Shown here: piece after piece, positions 1 to 7,829 of the stretch | How the letters are laid out: each line of letters starts with the position of its first letter | How positions within the stretch are numbered: the first letter of the stretch is position 1 | NCBI RefSeq assembly: GCF_022601675.1 | Contig: NZ_JAKVIL010000003.1 | Span: 186,001-250,000, forward strand | DNA: 64,000 nucleotides | From: Ancylobacter gelatini | Lineage (GTDB): Bacteria > Pseudomonadota > Alphaproteobacteria > Rhizobiales > Xanthobacteraceae | Direction of reading: 5' to 3' | Made by a program: the position numbers and the translations under genes | Notes under the pieces: generated by a model | The model's database searches: none | Seen by the model: only the letters and a program-made list of their open reading frames with translations | Told to the model about the DNA's origin: nothing

Positions 1-7
1 CGCGTCC

Positions 8-781
8 TCACTTCTCGACGAATGCCTTCTCGATCACGAAGTCGCCCGGCTCGGTGGTCGAGCCTTCCTCGAAGCCGCGATCCTTGAGGATCACGCGCAT
101 GTCGTCGAGCAGTTGCGGGCTTCCGCACAGCATCACGCGGTCGTCTTCCTTGGCCAGGGGCGGCAGGCCGAGATCGGCGAACAGCTTGCCCGAGGTGATC
201 AGGTCGGTGATGCGGCCCTGATTGTGAAATTCCTCGCGGGTCACGGTCGGGTAATAGATCAGCTTTTCCAGCACCAGCTCGCCGAAGAACTCGTTGCTCG
301 GCAGCTCTTCCTCGATCAGTTCGCGATAGGCGAGTTCGCCCACCGTCCGCACGCCGTGGACCAGGATGACCTTCTCGTAATTCTCGTAGGTCTCGGGGTC
401 CTTGATCAGGCTGAGGAAGGGCGCCAGCCCGGTTCCCGTGGCGAGCAGGTAGAGGCGGCGGCCGGGGACGAGATAGTCCACCAGCAGCGTACCCGTCGGC
501 TTGCGCCCGACGATCACCTCGTCGCCGACCTTGAGGTGCTGAAGCTTGGATGTCAGCGGGCCGTTCGCCACCTTGATCGAGAAGAACTCCAGCGTTTCCT
601 CGTAATTGGCGCTGGCGATGGAATAGGCGCGCAGCAGCGGCTTGCCCTCCACCTCCAGCCCGATCATCACGAACTGGCCGTTCTTGAACCGCAGCGCGGG
701 GTCGCGCGTGGTGGTGAAGGTGAAGAGATTGTCCGTCCAGTGATGGACGGAAAGAACCCGTTCGCGATGCAGATTGCTCAT
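8..781 (-). CDS. fpr: Ferredoxin--NADP(+) reductase
   Basis: A 257-residue flavoprotein that moves electrons between NADPH and ferredoxin/flavodoxin in the cytoplasm. The FAD-binding RAYSIAS motif is at residues 51-57, the NADP-binding GTGLAPF motif near 116-122, and the protein ends in the short aromatic-containing tail (AFVEK) typical of bacterial Fpr. Length and layout match the family with no missing part. It is divergent from the VOC gene across a leader of about 160 nt. No strong ribosome-binding site is visible before the ATG. FprA-type enzymes commonly serve oxidative-stress defence and Fe-S supply; that role is inferred here. Confidence 0.95.
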   Translation of the reverse strand: MSNLHRERVLSVHHWTDNLFTFTTTRDPALRFKNGQFVMIGLEVEGKPLLRAYSIASANYEETLEFFSIKVANGPLTSKLQHLKVGDEVIVGRKPTGTLLVDYLVPGRRLYLLATGTGLAPFLSLIKDPETYENYEKVILVHGVRTVGELAYRELIEEELPSNEFFGELVLEKLIYYPTVTREEFHNQGRITDLITSGKLFADLGLPPLAKEDDRVMLCGSPQLLDDMRVILKDRGFEEGSTTEPGDFVIEKAFVEK

Positions 782-945
782 TTACAAACCGTCTAAGTGG
801 AAACCCAGCGAAGAACTGAGGGTGCATGTAAATCGTGGCTCGGGTTTAATCCGCAAATGGGCGGTTGTCGACCCTTGTCGACGCCGGGCAGCCATGGTCT
901 TTCGCGTGCGGGACGGCATCGGGCCGGCGGCGCGGGGAGGGTGTC

Positions 946-1368
946 ATGTTCAGCCATATCATCGTCGGGGCCCGCGATCTGGAGCGGATGACGGCGTTCT
1001 ACGCGGCGGTGCTGGCGCCGCTCGGGCTGGTGCGCGACTTCACCTATGAGGATACCGGGGCGGCCGGCGCGACCTGGATCGTGCCCGGCAAGCCGTGGCA
1101 GCAGTTCTTCGTGCAACTGCCGTTCAACGGTCTGCCCGCGACCTGGGGCAATGGCACGCAGGTGAGCTTTGCCGCGCCCACGCCGGCGGCGGCAGCAGCG
1201 GCCTGGCAGGCGGCGATCGATCAGGGCGGCCGCGACGAAGGCGCGCCCGGCCTGCGCCCGCATTATGGGCCGGATTATTACGCCGCCTATTGCCGGGATC
1301 CCGAAGGCAACAAGCTGTGCTTCGTGCACACGGCGGAACTGGCGCGCTGGGGAATCACGGCCGACTGA
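946..1368 (+). CDS. VOC family (glyoxalase/bleomycin-resistance fold) protein
   Basis: A 140-residue single-domain vicinal oxygen chelate protein. It opens with the usual HIIVGARDLERM strand-helix pattern and closes with YCRDPEGNKLCFVH, the position where metal-ligand or substrate-contact residues sit in this superfamily. The start is set by a purine-rich GGGAGG sequence a few bases before the ATG; an upstream in-frame start exists but has no such site. Substrate cannot be predicted; relatives include lactoylglutathione lyase-like and antibiotic-binding proteins. It is monocistronic and converges on the diguanylate cyclase gene. Confidence 0.85.
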   Translation: MFSHIIVGARDLERMTAFYAAVLAPLGLVRDFTYEDTGAAGATWIVPGKPWQQFFVQLPFNGLPATWGNGTQVSFAAPTPAAAAAAWQAAIDQGGRDEGAPGLRPHYGPDYYAAYCRDPEGNKLCFVHTAELARWGITAD

Positions 1369-1388
1369 CGCCCTTGCCGTCCCGCGCC

Positions 1389-2864
1389 CTAGCTGCGGGC
1401 AAGCGAGGCGGCCGGCTGGGTGCGCTTGTCCCGGTACATCTCGAAATCCGCCCGCTTGACCACCATCTCCAGCCGCTCGCCGGGCACGCTGGTCGCCATG
1501 CCGGCCGACACGGAGAGGGTCGAGGCGGAGTAGAACTGGTTGTTCAGCGCGATCAGCTTCTCGATATTCTCCATCACCGCGAGACCGCCCTCGGCATCGA
1601 CGCCCGGCAGCAGCAGCGCGAACTCGTCGCCGCCGATGCGCGCAGCGCAATTCGGCTTGTCCACGGCCTTGGCCAGCACCTCGCCGGTACGCCGCAGCAG
1701 CGCGTCGCCGGCGGCGTGGCCGAGTTGGTCGTTGACCTGCTTCAGGTCGTCGAGATCCAGCATGATGATGGTGACCGGGAACGGTCCCTTACGCTCCAGT
1801 CGGTTCAACTCGTCGACATAGAAGGATCGGTTGTATAGCTTGGTCAGCACGTCGTGCTTGCCGAGATATTCGAGATAGGCCTCAGCCTTCTTGCGCGCGG
1901 TAATGTCGGTCAGGGCGATCTGCACCAGCGACCAGTCGTGTTCATGGCCCGGCAGCACCGAAAACTGAAGATGGACGTGCAACTCGTCGCCGTTCAGCGA
2001 ATAGTTCACCACCTCGCGGCTGTGGAAGAGCTTGTCGTTCCACAGATCGACGAGCTGCTCGCGGAAATGCCGGTGCATGTCCTCGCGGAATACGTCGCCG
2101 ATACGGGAGATCAGCGTGGCCTTGTCGGGGGCGGCGAACATCTCCAGCGTGTGCTGGTTGACGTCGATGACGCGGATTTCGCTCAGGCAGCGGTGCACGA
2201 ATTCCGCATGCACGTCGGTAAAGACCCGGAAATCCACGATGCCGCGCAGGCGCACTTCGTCGATGAGCTGCTTGACGCTGGAAAAATCCTCGACCCACAG
2301 CGAAACCGGCGAATGCTCGAACAGGCCGCGGGCATATTCCTCGGCGCGGCTTGCCTGGCGCCGCATTGTCTCGCGCTCGGTCACGTCCTCGATCGAGAGC
2401 AGCACGCGCCCGAGCGTGGTCTCGTAGCCCGGCAGCACGGTGCCCTTGAGCTGGATGTCGAGCCGCTGGCCGCCCAGCGTGTAGTTCACGGTGTGGCTGC
2501 TGAAGCTGGTGGCACCGTCCCAGAGCTGGCACAGCTCGTCCACGAAGGTCTTCAGCATGTCGGCCCGGAACACGCGGCCGAGATTGGCGACGAGGTGGTC
2601 GAGGCTGTCGGCCTCATAGAGCGCGAGGGTGCGCCGGTTCACCTTCAGAACGCGGATCTGCTCGGAGCATTCCTGCACCTTGGCCGGGTTCTCTCGCAGG
2701 AAGTCGCGCAGCGAGACCACGCCGATTCGTCGCCAGGCGTCGAACAGGGCCTTCAGCCCGGCGTAGTCCTCAAGCCAGAGCGAGATCGGCGCCAGCTCGA
2801 ACATTTCCGCGTCGTCGCCCCGGGTGCTTCCCAAGCCGTCTGTGCTGTCTTGCAAATGCAACAT
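1389..2864 (-). CDS. Diguanylate cyclase with two tandem PAS-like sensor domains
   Basis: A 491-residue soluble protein predicted to make cyclic di-GMP from two GTP. Two related PAS-type modules occupy about residues 21-165 and 181-325; each begins with a (S)P(V/I)SLW(V/L)ED signature and contains an IRV(L/I)(K/D)VN core. The GGDEF domain follows at about 335-480 with an intact GGDEF motif at 411-415. The inhibitory I-site is not conserved: the RxxD expected just upstream reads DKPN. No EAL domain or membrane helix is visible, so the sensed signal is probably cytosolic. Start is the first ATG; M21 is an alternative. Confidence 0.93.
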   Translation of the reverse strand: MLHLQDSTDGLGSTRGDDAEMFELAPISLWLEDYAGLKALFDAWRRIGVVSLRDFLRENPAKVQECSEQIRVLKVNRRTLALYEADSLDHLVANLGRVFRADMLKTFVDELCQLWDGATSFSSHTVNYTLGGQRLDIQLKGTVLPGYETTLGRVLLSIEDVTERETMRRQASRAEEYARGLFEHSPVSLWVEDFSSVKQLIDEVRLRGIVDFRVFTDVHAEFVHRCLSEIRVIDVNQHTLEMFAAPDKATLISRIGDVFREDMHRHFREQLVDLWNDKLFHSREVVNYSLNGDELHVHLQFSVLPGHEHDWSLVQIALTDITARKKAEAYLEYLGKHDVLTKLYNRSFYVDELNRLERKGPFPVTIIMLDLDDLKQVNDQLGHAAGDALLRRTGEVLAKAVDKPNCAARIGGDEFALLLPGVDAEGGLAVMENIEKLIALNNQFYSASTLSVSAGMATSVPGERLEMVVKRADFEMYRDKRTQPAASLARS

Positions 2865-3152
2865 CTCAATCAGTCCGCCATCCGCAACCGGCGCCTATCA
2901 CTCTTACGCCTCGTCTGTCGTCCGTAGTGGTACTCAAATCCGTCCAGTCATCGGTCCTGCTGTTTTTGCATGCTGCACCGCATGCGCTCCACCCCGCCGG
3001 GCGTTTTCCGAGTGTCGGCATGGGGTGGCCCGAGCGTAAACCGCCGCCAACTCCGCCAGCCTGTCGCGGCGTGGCGGCCTCACTCATAGCGCGTCGGATG
3101 GACGCCCGCACGCGTGGCGCGCTATATCCGGATCCGGGTTCGAGGAGGCGTC

Positions 3153-4538
3153 ATGAGCGACATCATCTGCATTTCCCCAGTGGACGGTTCGGAGCTGGCG
3201 CGCCGGCCGGCGGCCTCCGGCGAGGCCATCGCCGCGGCGCTGACGAGCGCGCGCGCGGCACAGGCCGACTGGGCCCGGGTGCCGGTGCGCGAGCGCGCCG
3301 CTCATGTGCTGCGCTTTCTCGACGCCATGTTGTCGATGAGCGCGGAAATCGTGCCGGAGCTTGCCTGGCAGATGGGCCGCCCGGTGCGCTATGGCGGCGA
3401 GTTCGGCGGCTTTGAGGAGCGGGTGCGCTATGTCGTCGACATGGCCGAGGACGCGCTGAAGCCGGTGATCCCGCACGATGCGCGCGAAGGCTTCACCCGC
3501 TATGTCCGCCGCGACCCGCTCGGCATCGTCTTTGTGGTCGCGCCGTGGAACTACCCGTATCTCACCGCCGTCAACACCATCGCGCCGGCGCTGATCGCCG
3601 GCAATGCCGTGCTGCTGAAGCACGCGGCACAGACCATCCTGGTCGGCGAGCGCTTCCAGGCCGCGATGGACAAGGCTGGCCTGCCGAAGGGCCTGTTCGC
3701 CAACCTCGTGCTGAGCCATGAGCAGACCTCGCAGATCCTCGCCTCCGGCAGCGTCGATTTCGTGAACTTCACCGGCTCGGTCGAGGGCGGCAAGGCGATC
3801 GAGCGCGCCGCGGCCGGCAGCTTCACGCCGATGGGGCTGGAGCTTGGTGGCAAGGACCCGGCCTATGTGCGCGCCGACGCCGATTTCGACTTCACGGTCG
3901 AGAATCTCGTCGACGGCGCCTTCTACAATGCCGGCCAGTGCTGCTGCGGGATCGAGCGCATCTATGTGCACGAGGCGCTCTATGACCGCTTCATTGACGC
4001 CTTCTCGGCACTCACCGGCAAATATGTGCTCGGCAATCCGCTGGACGAGGGCACCACGCTCGGCCCGATGGCGCAGAAGCGCTTCGCCGAACTGATCCGC
4101 CGCCAGACGGCCGAGGCGCTGGCCAAGGGCGCGAAGGCGCACATCGATGCGGGCGCCTTCCCGATGAACCGCGAGGGCACACCCTATCTCGCCCCGCAGG
4201 TGCTGACCGGGGTGGACCATTCCATGTCGGTGATGCGCGAGGAGAGCTTCGGCCCGGTGGTCGGCATCATGAAGGTGAAGGATGACGCCGAGGCCGTGGC
4301 GTTGATGAACGACAGCATTTACGGGCTCACCGCCTCGATCTGGACCGCCGATCGCGCGGCGGCGGAGGAATTGGGTGGTCAGGTCGAGACCGGAACCGTG
4401 TTCATGAATCGCTGCGACTATCTGGATCCGGGCCTTGCCTGGACCGGGGTGAAGGAGACCGGCCGCGGCGCCTCGCTGTCGCGCATCGGCTTCGAGATGC
4501 TGACCCGTCCGAAGTCGTTCCACCTGCGCCACGGGTAA
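3153..4538 (+). CDS. NAD(P)-dependent aldehyde dehydrogenase
   Basis: A 461-residue enzyme of the ALDH superfamily that oxidises an aldehyde to the acid. The cofactor loop APWNYP is near residue 130, the general base lies in LELGGKDP (E230) and the nucleophile in the NAGQCCCG segment (C264). The start is placed at an ATG preceded by GAGGAGG; an upstream in-frame ATG would add 13 residues without a comparable site. It is close in length to succinate-semialdehyde/lactaldehyde-type enzymes, but the true substrate is not evident. A stem-loop separates it from the convergent Hsp70 gene. Confidence 0.93.
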   Translation: MSDIICISPVDGSELARRPAASGEAIAAALTSARAAQADWARVPVRERAAHVLRFLDAMLSMSAEIVPELAWQMGRPVRYGGEFGGFEERVRYVVDMAEDALKPVIPHDAREGFTRYVRRDPLGIVFVVAPWNYPYLTAVNTIAPALIAGNAVLLKHAAQTILVGERFQAAMDKAGLPKGLFANLVLSHEQTSQILASGSVDFVNFTGSVEGGKAIERAAAGSFTPMGLELGGKDPAYVRADADFDFTVENLVDGAFYNAGQCCCGIERIYVHEALYDRFIDAFSALTGKYVLGNPLDEGTTLGPMAQKRFAELIRRQTAEALAKGAKAHIDAGAFPMNREGTPYLAPQVLTGVDHSMSVMREESFGPVVGIMKVKDDAEAVALMNDSIYGLTASIWTADRAAAEELGGQVETGTVFMNRCDYLDPGLAWTGVKETGRGASLSRIGFEMLTRPKSFHLRHG

Positions 4539-4561
4539 GGGGCACGCGTTCAGGGGGCGCG

Positions 4562-4583
4562 CCCTCTCCTGCCGCGGAGAGGG
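4562..4583. repeat. GC-rich palindrome between convergent genes
   Basis: Perfect 8-bp inverted repeat CCCTCTCC / GGAGAGGG around a 6-nt loop, located between the convergent ALDH and Hsp70 stop codons. It lacks a T-tract, so it may serve as a bidirectional RNA-end stabiliser or be a dispersed palindromic element. A related CCCCTTCTCCC / GGGGAAGGGG palindrome occurs near 15.25 kb. Confidence 0.6.
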
Positions 4584-4606
4584 AGCCGCCGCGTCGCGAC
4601 GTCCGC

Positions 4607-5869
4607 TCACGCCGCCATGACGTTCCCGTAGCGCCGGGCGGCCTCGATGGCGAGGCCGGTGCCGACCGAGCCGAAGGTGTCGCCCTCCACCACGCGCGCG
4701 CCGGGGAGCGCGGCAAGGATGGCGGCGCGCACATGTTTGAGCCGGGTCGAGCCGCCGGTGAGGAACAGCGCATCGACATCGCCGGCCTTCAGTCCGGCCT
4801 GATCGAGACAATTGGCGATGCGTGCGGCGATGCGCTCGGCCAGCGCCCGTGTGTGGTGCACCAATTCGTCCGCCGTGATGCCGACCGAAAGCCCCGCCTC
4901 CAGCCACCCGAGATCGACGCTGACCTGCGGCTCTCCCGCCAGAGCGATCTTGGCCTCTTCCGCCTGCATGGCGAGGGTGTGGCCGCGCTGCTCCTCGATC
5001 ACCCGCACGAGGCGGCTCACCAGCTCCGGCTGCGCGGCCTCGCGGCGAACCTCGTGCAGTTCGCGCACGGTCTTGGCGTTGTAGAGCCGGTTGATGCTCG
5101 ACCAGGTGGCGAGGTCGTGGAAATAGCCGCTCGGCACATCGCGGCCGGGCTTCTTCATCGGGCTGCGATAACCCAGCAGCGGCATCAGCGTGCCGAGGCT
5201 CAGATGGCGGTCGAAATCGGTGCCGCCGATGCGCACGCCGTCATTGGCCAGAATGTCGTCGGCCCGCTCGGTGCGGCGGTGGCGTTCGGCACTGAGCCGT
5301 ACGATGGAGAAATCGGAGGTGCCGCCGCCGATGTCGGCGATCAACGCGGTCTCTTCCGCGCGCACCTGCTGCTCATAGTCCAGCGCGGCGGCGATCGGCT
5401 CGAACTGGCACGACACCTCGGCAAAGCCGGCCTTGAGCGCGATGGCGCGCAGTGCATCCTCGGCACGGGCATTGGCTGCGATGTCGTCATCTACGAAGAA
5501 CACCGGGCGCCCGAGCACAGCCTTGTTCAGCTGTGCCCCGGCATCCGCCTCGGCGCGCTGCTTCACCTGGCGGACGAAATCGCCGATCACCTCGCGAAAG
5601 GCGACGCGGTGCTTGCCGATCTGGGTTTTCTCGTCGATCAGCGCGCTGCCGAGCACCGATTTCAGGCTGCGCATCAGTCGGCCGTCAGTGCCCCCGACAT
5701 AGAGCGCCATCGCCGCGCGGCCGATGGTGAGCGCGCCGTCGCGCCCGTAGAACACCGCGCTGGGCACGGTGTCCTTGCCGTCTTCGAGGCGCGCGAGGCA
5801 GGGTGCCTCGCCGCCATAATAGCCCAGCGTCGTGTTGGACGTGCCGAAATCGAGGCCGCAAAAAGCCAT
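4607..5869 (-). CDS. YegD-like Hsp70 family protein (nucleotide-binding domain only)
   Basis: A 420-residue actin/Hsp70-fold ATPase. Visible are phosphate-1 GLDFGTSNTT at the N terminus, IADIGGGTSDFS (phosphate-2) and FLTGGSTRLK (adenosine loop). The protein ends shortly after the nucleotide-binding domain, with no peptide-binding beta-sandwich or lid as in DnaK, so it matches the YegD group rather than a canonical chaperone. Client and partners are unknown; no DnaJ or GrpE gene is adjacent. It is divergent from a small membrane-protein gene. Confidence 0.9.
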   Translation of the reverse strand: MAFCGLDFGTSNTTLGYYGGEAPCLARLEDGKDTVPSAVFYGRDGALTIGRAAMALYVGGTDGRLMRSLKSVLGSALIDEKTQIGKHRVAFREVIGDFVRQVKQRAEADAGAQLNKAVLGRPVFFVDDDIAANARAEDALRAIALKAGFAEVSCQFEPIAAALDYEQQVRAEETALIADIGGGTSDFSIVRLSAERHRRTERADDILANDGVRIGGTDFDRHLSLGTLMPLLGYRSPMKKPGRDVPSGYFHDLATWSSINRLYNAKTVRELHEVRREAAQPELVSRLVRVIEEQRGHTLAMQAEEAKIALAGEPQVSVDLGWLEAGLSVGITADELVHHTRALAERIAARIANCLDQAGLKAGDVDALFLTGGSTRLKHVRAAILAALPGARVVEGDTFGSVGTGLAIEAARRYGNVMAA

Positions 5870-6015
5870 GGGTCGAGACCTCCTTTTCGGGAAAAGGGGG
5901 CTTGGTTAGAGGCTTTGCGCGAATTGATCAACCAAGGACGGACACGCGAGTTGACGGGCGCGCCCGGAACGGGGAAACCCTTGGGGAGCCGCCCTAGCGG
6001 AAGAACCGACCTCGA

Positions 6016-6174
6016 ATGCGAGAATGCGCCGTGGCCCAGCACAAGAAGCCGACCGAACCCGTCCAGCCGCACGGCGCCATCAATTCCATGCGCTCCTGGG
6101 AAACCAAGCACTGGGTCGTCGCGCTGCTGATCCTGCTGATCGCGATCGGCGCCTTCCTCGCCAGCTGGGACTGA
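6016..6174 (+). CDS. Small single-pass membrane protein
   Basis: A short reading frame of 52 codons from ATG (or 47 from the in-frame GTG at 6031). The protein has a polar, Lys/Pro-rich N-terminal half (AQHKKPTEPVQPHG) and a hydrophobic segment of about 18 residues (WVVALLILLIAIGAFLASW) right up to the C terminus, consistent with an N-in or tail-anchored membrane microprotein. A GGAAG sequence lies about 12 nt before the ATG. No family is recognised. It sits between divergent Hsp70 and co-directional exoD, with 92 nt to the latter. Confidence 0.55.
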   Translation: MRECAVAQHKKPTEPVQPHGAINSMRSWETKHWVVALLILLIAIGAFLASWD

Positions 6175-6266
6175 TCGCCGCGGCTTTGGCGGATTTGCGC
6201 GCCGGCTTCTGGCGACCGTCACATTGTGATCCTATCTAAAAGGCTAAGGTCGCCCCGCCGGCCGCG

Positions 6267-6959
6267 ATGAGCAATGCTGCCGTAGGAGTTACGCCGACCG
6301 TGTCCCTTGATACTCCGTCGAACGAGGCCGCCGGCAGCGAGGCCGAGTTGGATGAGGCGGCTGTCCGCCTTTCCGATGTTCTGAACGGCATTGCCAATGA
6401 CGAAGGGCGCGAGCGCGTCGGCGTCGGAGATCTGCTCGGCGTGATGAAGGAGCGTGCCTTCGGGCCGCTGATGCTGATCTTCGCGCTGCCCAATGTGCTG
6501 CCGACCCCGCCCGGCACCTCGGCCGTGCTCGGCGCGCCGCTGATCTTCCTGACGCTTCAACTCGCTCTGGGGCGCGATCCCTGGCTGCCGCGGGTGATCG
6601 CGAACCGTTCCATCGCTCGCAAGGACTTTGCCGCCCTGGTCGGGCGTGCCACGCCGTGGCTGGCGCGGGCGGAGGGGTTGCTGCGCCCGCGTTTCGGCGT
6701 GCTGGCACATCCGCCATCCGAATATGTGGTCGGTGTGCTGTGCTTCGTGCTGGCGGTGGTGCTGGTATTGCCGATCCCGCTCGGCAACATGCTGCCGGCG
6801 CTGGCGATCTGCGTGTTCGCGCTCGGCATATTGGAGCGTGACGGGCTGTGGATCCTGGCCGGCATCGCGCTGGCCATCGGCTCTCTGGTCGTGGTGTCCG
6901 GCGTGATCTGGGCCTTCGTGAAGGCCGGGCTTTATCTGCTGCACAGCCTTCTGATGTAG
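6267..6959 (+). CDS. ExoD family exopolysaccharide synthesis protein
   Basis: A 230-residue integral membrane protein of the ExoD family, named from rhizobial exopolysaccharide/alkaline-sensitive mutants. After an N-terminal polar stretch of about 55 residues it shows the family pattern GPLMLIFALPNVLPTPPGTS, then LALGRDPWLPR, and a C-terminal pair of hydrophobic segments (about 150-195 and 200-228). The molecular function of ExoD is not established. It is likely monocistronic and converges on a small hypothetical gene. An ATG a few codons upstream is not available, so the start seems fixed. Confidence 0.88.
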   Translation: MSNAAVGVTPTVSLDTPSNEAAGSEAELDEAAVRLSDVLNGIANDEGRERVGVGDLLGVMKERAFGPLMLIFALPNVLPTPPGTSAVLGAPLIFLTLQLALGRDPWLPRVIANRSIARKDFAALVGRATPWLARAEGLLRPRFGVLAHPPSEYVVGVLCFVLAVVLVLPIPLGNMLPALAICVFALGILERDGLWILAGIALAIGSLVVVSGVIWAFVKAGLYLLHSLLM

Positions 6960-6974
6960 GCCCGCCCGGCCGGT

Positions 6975-7181
6975 TCAGCCATAGGCGCGGGCATTGTCGA
7001 GCGCGCGTTCGAGCATCAACAGACATTCCTTCGCCTGCTCATGACCGGCCGAATCGGCGCGCAGGCGCTCGGCCAGGTCGCGCAGGTCGCGGATCGCGAC
7101 GTCGACGGCGGTCTCGAGATCGATGTCGAGATCGCTCTCGTCCTGCCGGGGCCGCGCGGGGAAGGGAATGACGTTACTCAT
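6975..7181 (-). CDS. Small hypothetical protein with N-terminal VIPFPARPR motif
   Basis: About 68 residues if started at the ATG giving MSNVIPFPARPRQ; in-frame ATGs at 7193 and 7232 would lengthen it to 72 or 85 residues, and no clear ribosome site decides between them. The body is acidic then helical (DLDIDLETAVDVAIRDL..., with a second helix containing KECLLMLERALDNA). No catalytic motif or membrane segment is seen. Short proteins opening with a VIPFP-R-P stretch are common in Rhizobiales, but their function is unknown to me. Confidence 0.6.
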   Translation of the reverse strand: MSNVIPFPARPRQDESDLDIDLETAVDVAIRDLRDLAERLRADSAGHEQAKECLLMLERALDNARAYG

Positions 7182-7312
7182 CACGGAACTCATGCTCGTA
7201 GAATCGCCTCGTGTGTTCGCTGACAGCACCATGCCGGGAAATGGTTAACGCCATCCTCCCGGTACCGCACCGGAACCGACGGCGGGGCCTCCATGCATTG
7301 CAGTGAGTTGTC

Positions 7313-7345
7313 CATACAATTCGCTGCAATCATTGACATTGTATG
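7313..7345. promoter_or_regulatory. Candidate operator: CATACAAT-N17-ATTGTATG
   Basis: A perfect 8-bp inverted repeat with a 17-nt spacer in the divergent region between the small hypothetical gene and the DUF983 gene. AT-rich arms stand out from the high-GC surroundings. The cognate regulator is unknown; the centre lies about 80 nt before the DUF983 start. Confidence 0.4.
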
Positions 7346-7409
7346 CATCAAGGCCCACCTCAGCGATGTCGCGGGCGTGGCCCGCCGGCACCTGTAGGAG
7401 GAGGCCGAC

Positions 7410-7817
7410 ATGTCCGAACCGCAATGGCCCACATTGACGCCCTTCCAGTGCGGCATTCGCGGCTGCTGTCCACGCTGCGGCGAGGGCCGGCTGTTTGACG
7501 GCTTCCTCAAGCTGAGGCCGCGCTGCGAGGCCTGCGGGCTGGATTTCTCCTTCGCCGATCCGGCGGACGGCCCGGCGTTCTTCGTCATCTGCTTCGGGTG
7601 CATTCCCTCGGTGATGTTCGGCCTGTGGCTGGAGATGGCGTTTCAGGCGCCGTACTGGGTTCATCTGGTGACCACCCTGCCGGTGATGCTGCTGACCTGC
7701 ATCCCGCCGCTGCGCCCGCTCAAGGGTTGGCTGGTGGCGAGCCAGTATTACTACAAGGCCGAAGAGGGCCGGCTGATCCCGATCGAGCGCAGCCCGGAGC
7801 CGGCCGCCAAACCCTGA
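7410..7817 (+). CDS. DUF983 family zinc-ribbon membrane protein
   Basis: A 135-residue protein of the DUF983 family. The N-terminal third is a zinc-ribbon-like CPRCGEGRLFDGFLKL...RCEACG, followed by GLDFSFADPADGPAFFV, the hallmark of the family, and two transmembrane segments at about residues 50-75 and 82-100. It is preceded by a good AGGAGG ribosome site. In some alphaproteobacteria such genes lie near cytochrome oxidase genes, but here it stands alone, so no role is assigned. It converges on the MocR gene. Confidence 0.9.
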   Translation: MSEPQWPTLTPFQCGIRGCCPRCGEGRLFDGFLKLRPRCEACGLDFSFADPADGPAFFVICFGCIPSVMFGLWLEMAFQAPYWVHLVTTLPVMLLTCIPPLRPLKGWLVASQYYYKAEEGRLIPIERSPEPAAKP

Positions 7818-7829
7818 GTCGTCCCCGCT

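Noticed and set aside
2866-3111. Small minus-strand frame (81 codons) upstream of the diguanylate cyclase
   Set aside because: Lacks a ribosome site and coding character; probably chance in a GC-rich intergenic region.
3084-4907. Minus-strand frame opposite the aldehyde dehydrogenase
   Set aside because: Antisense shadow of ALDH running into the Hsp70 region in another frame; no family features.
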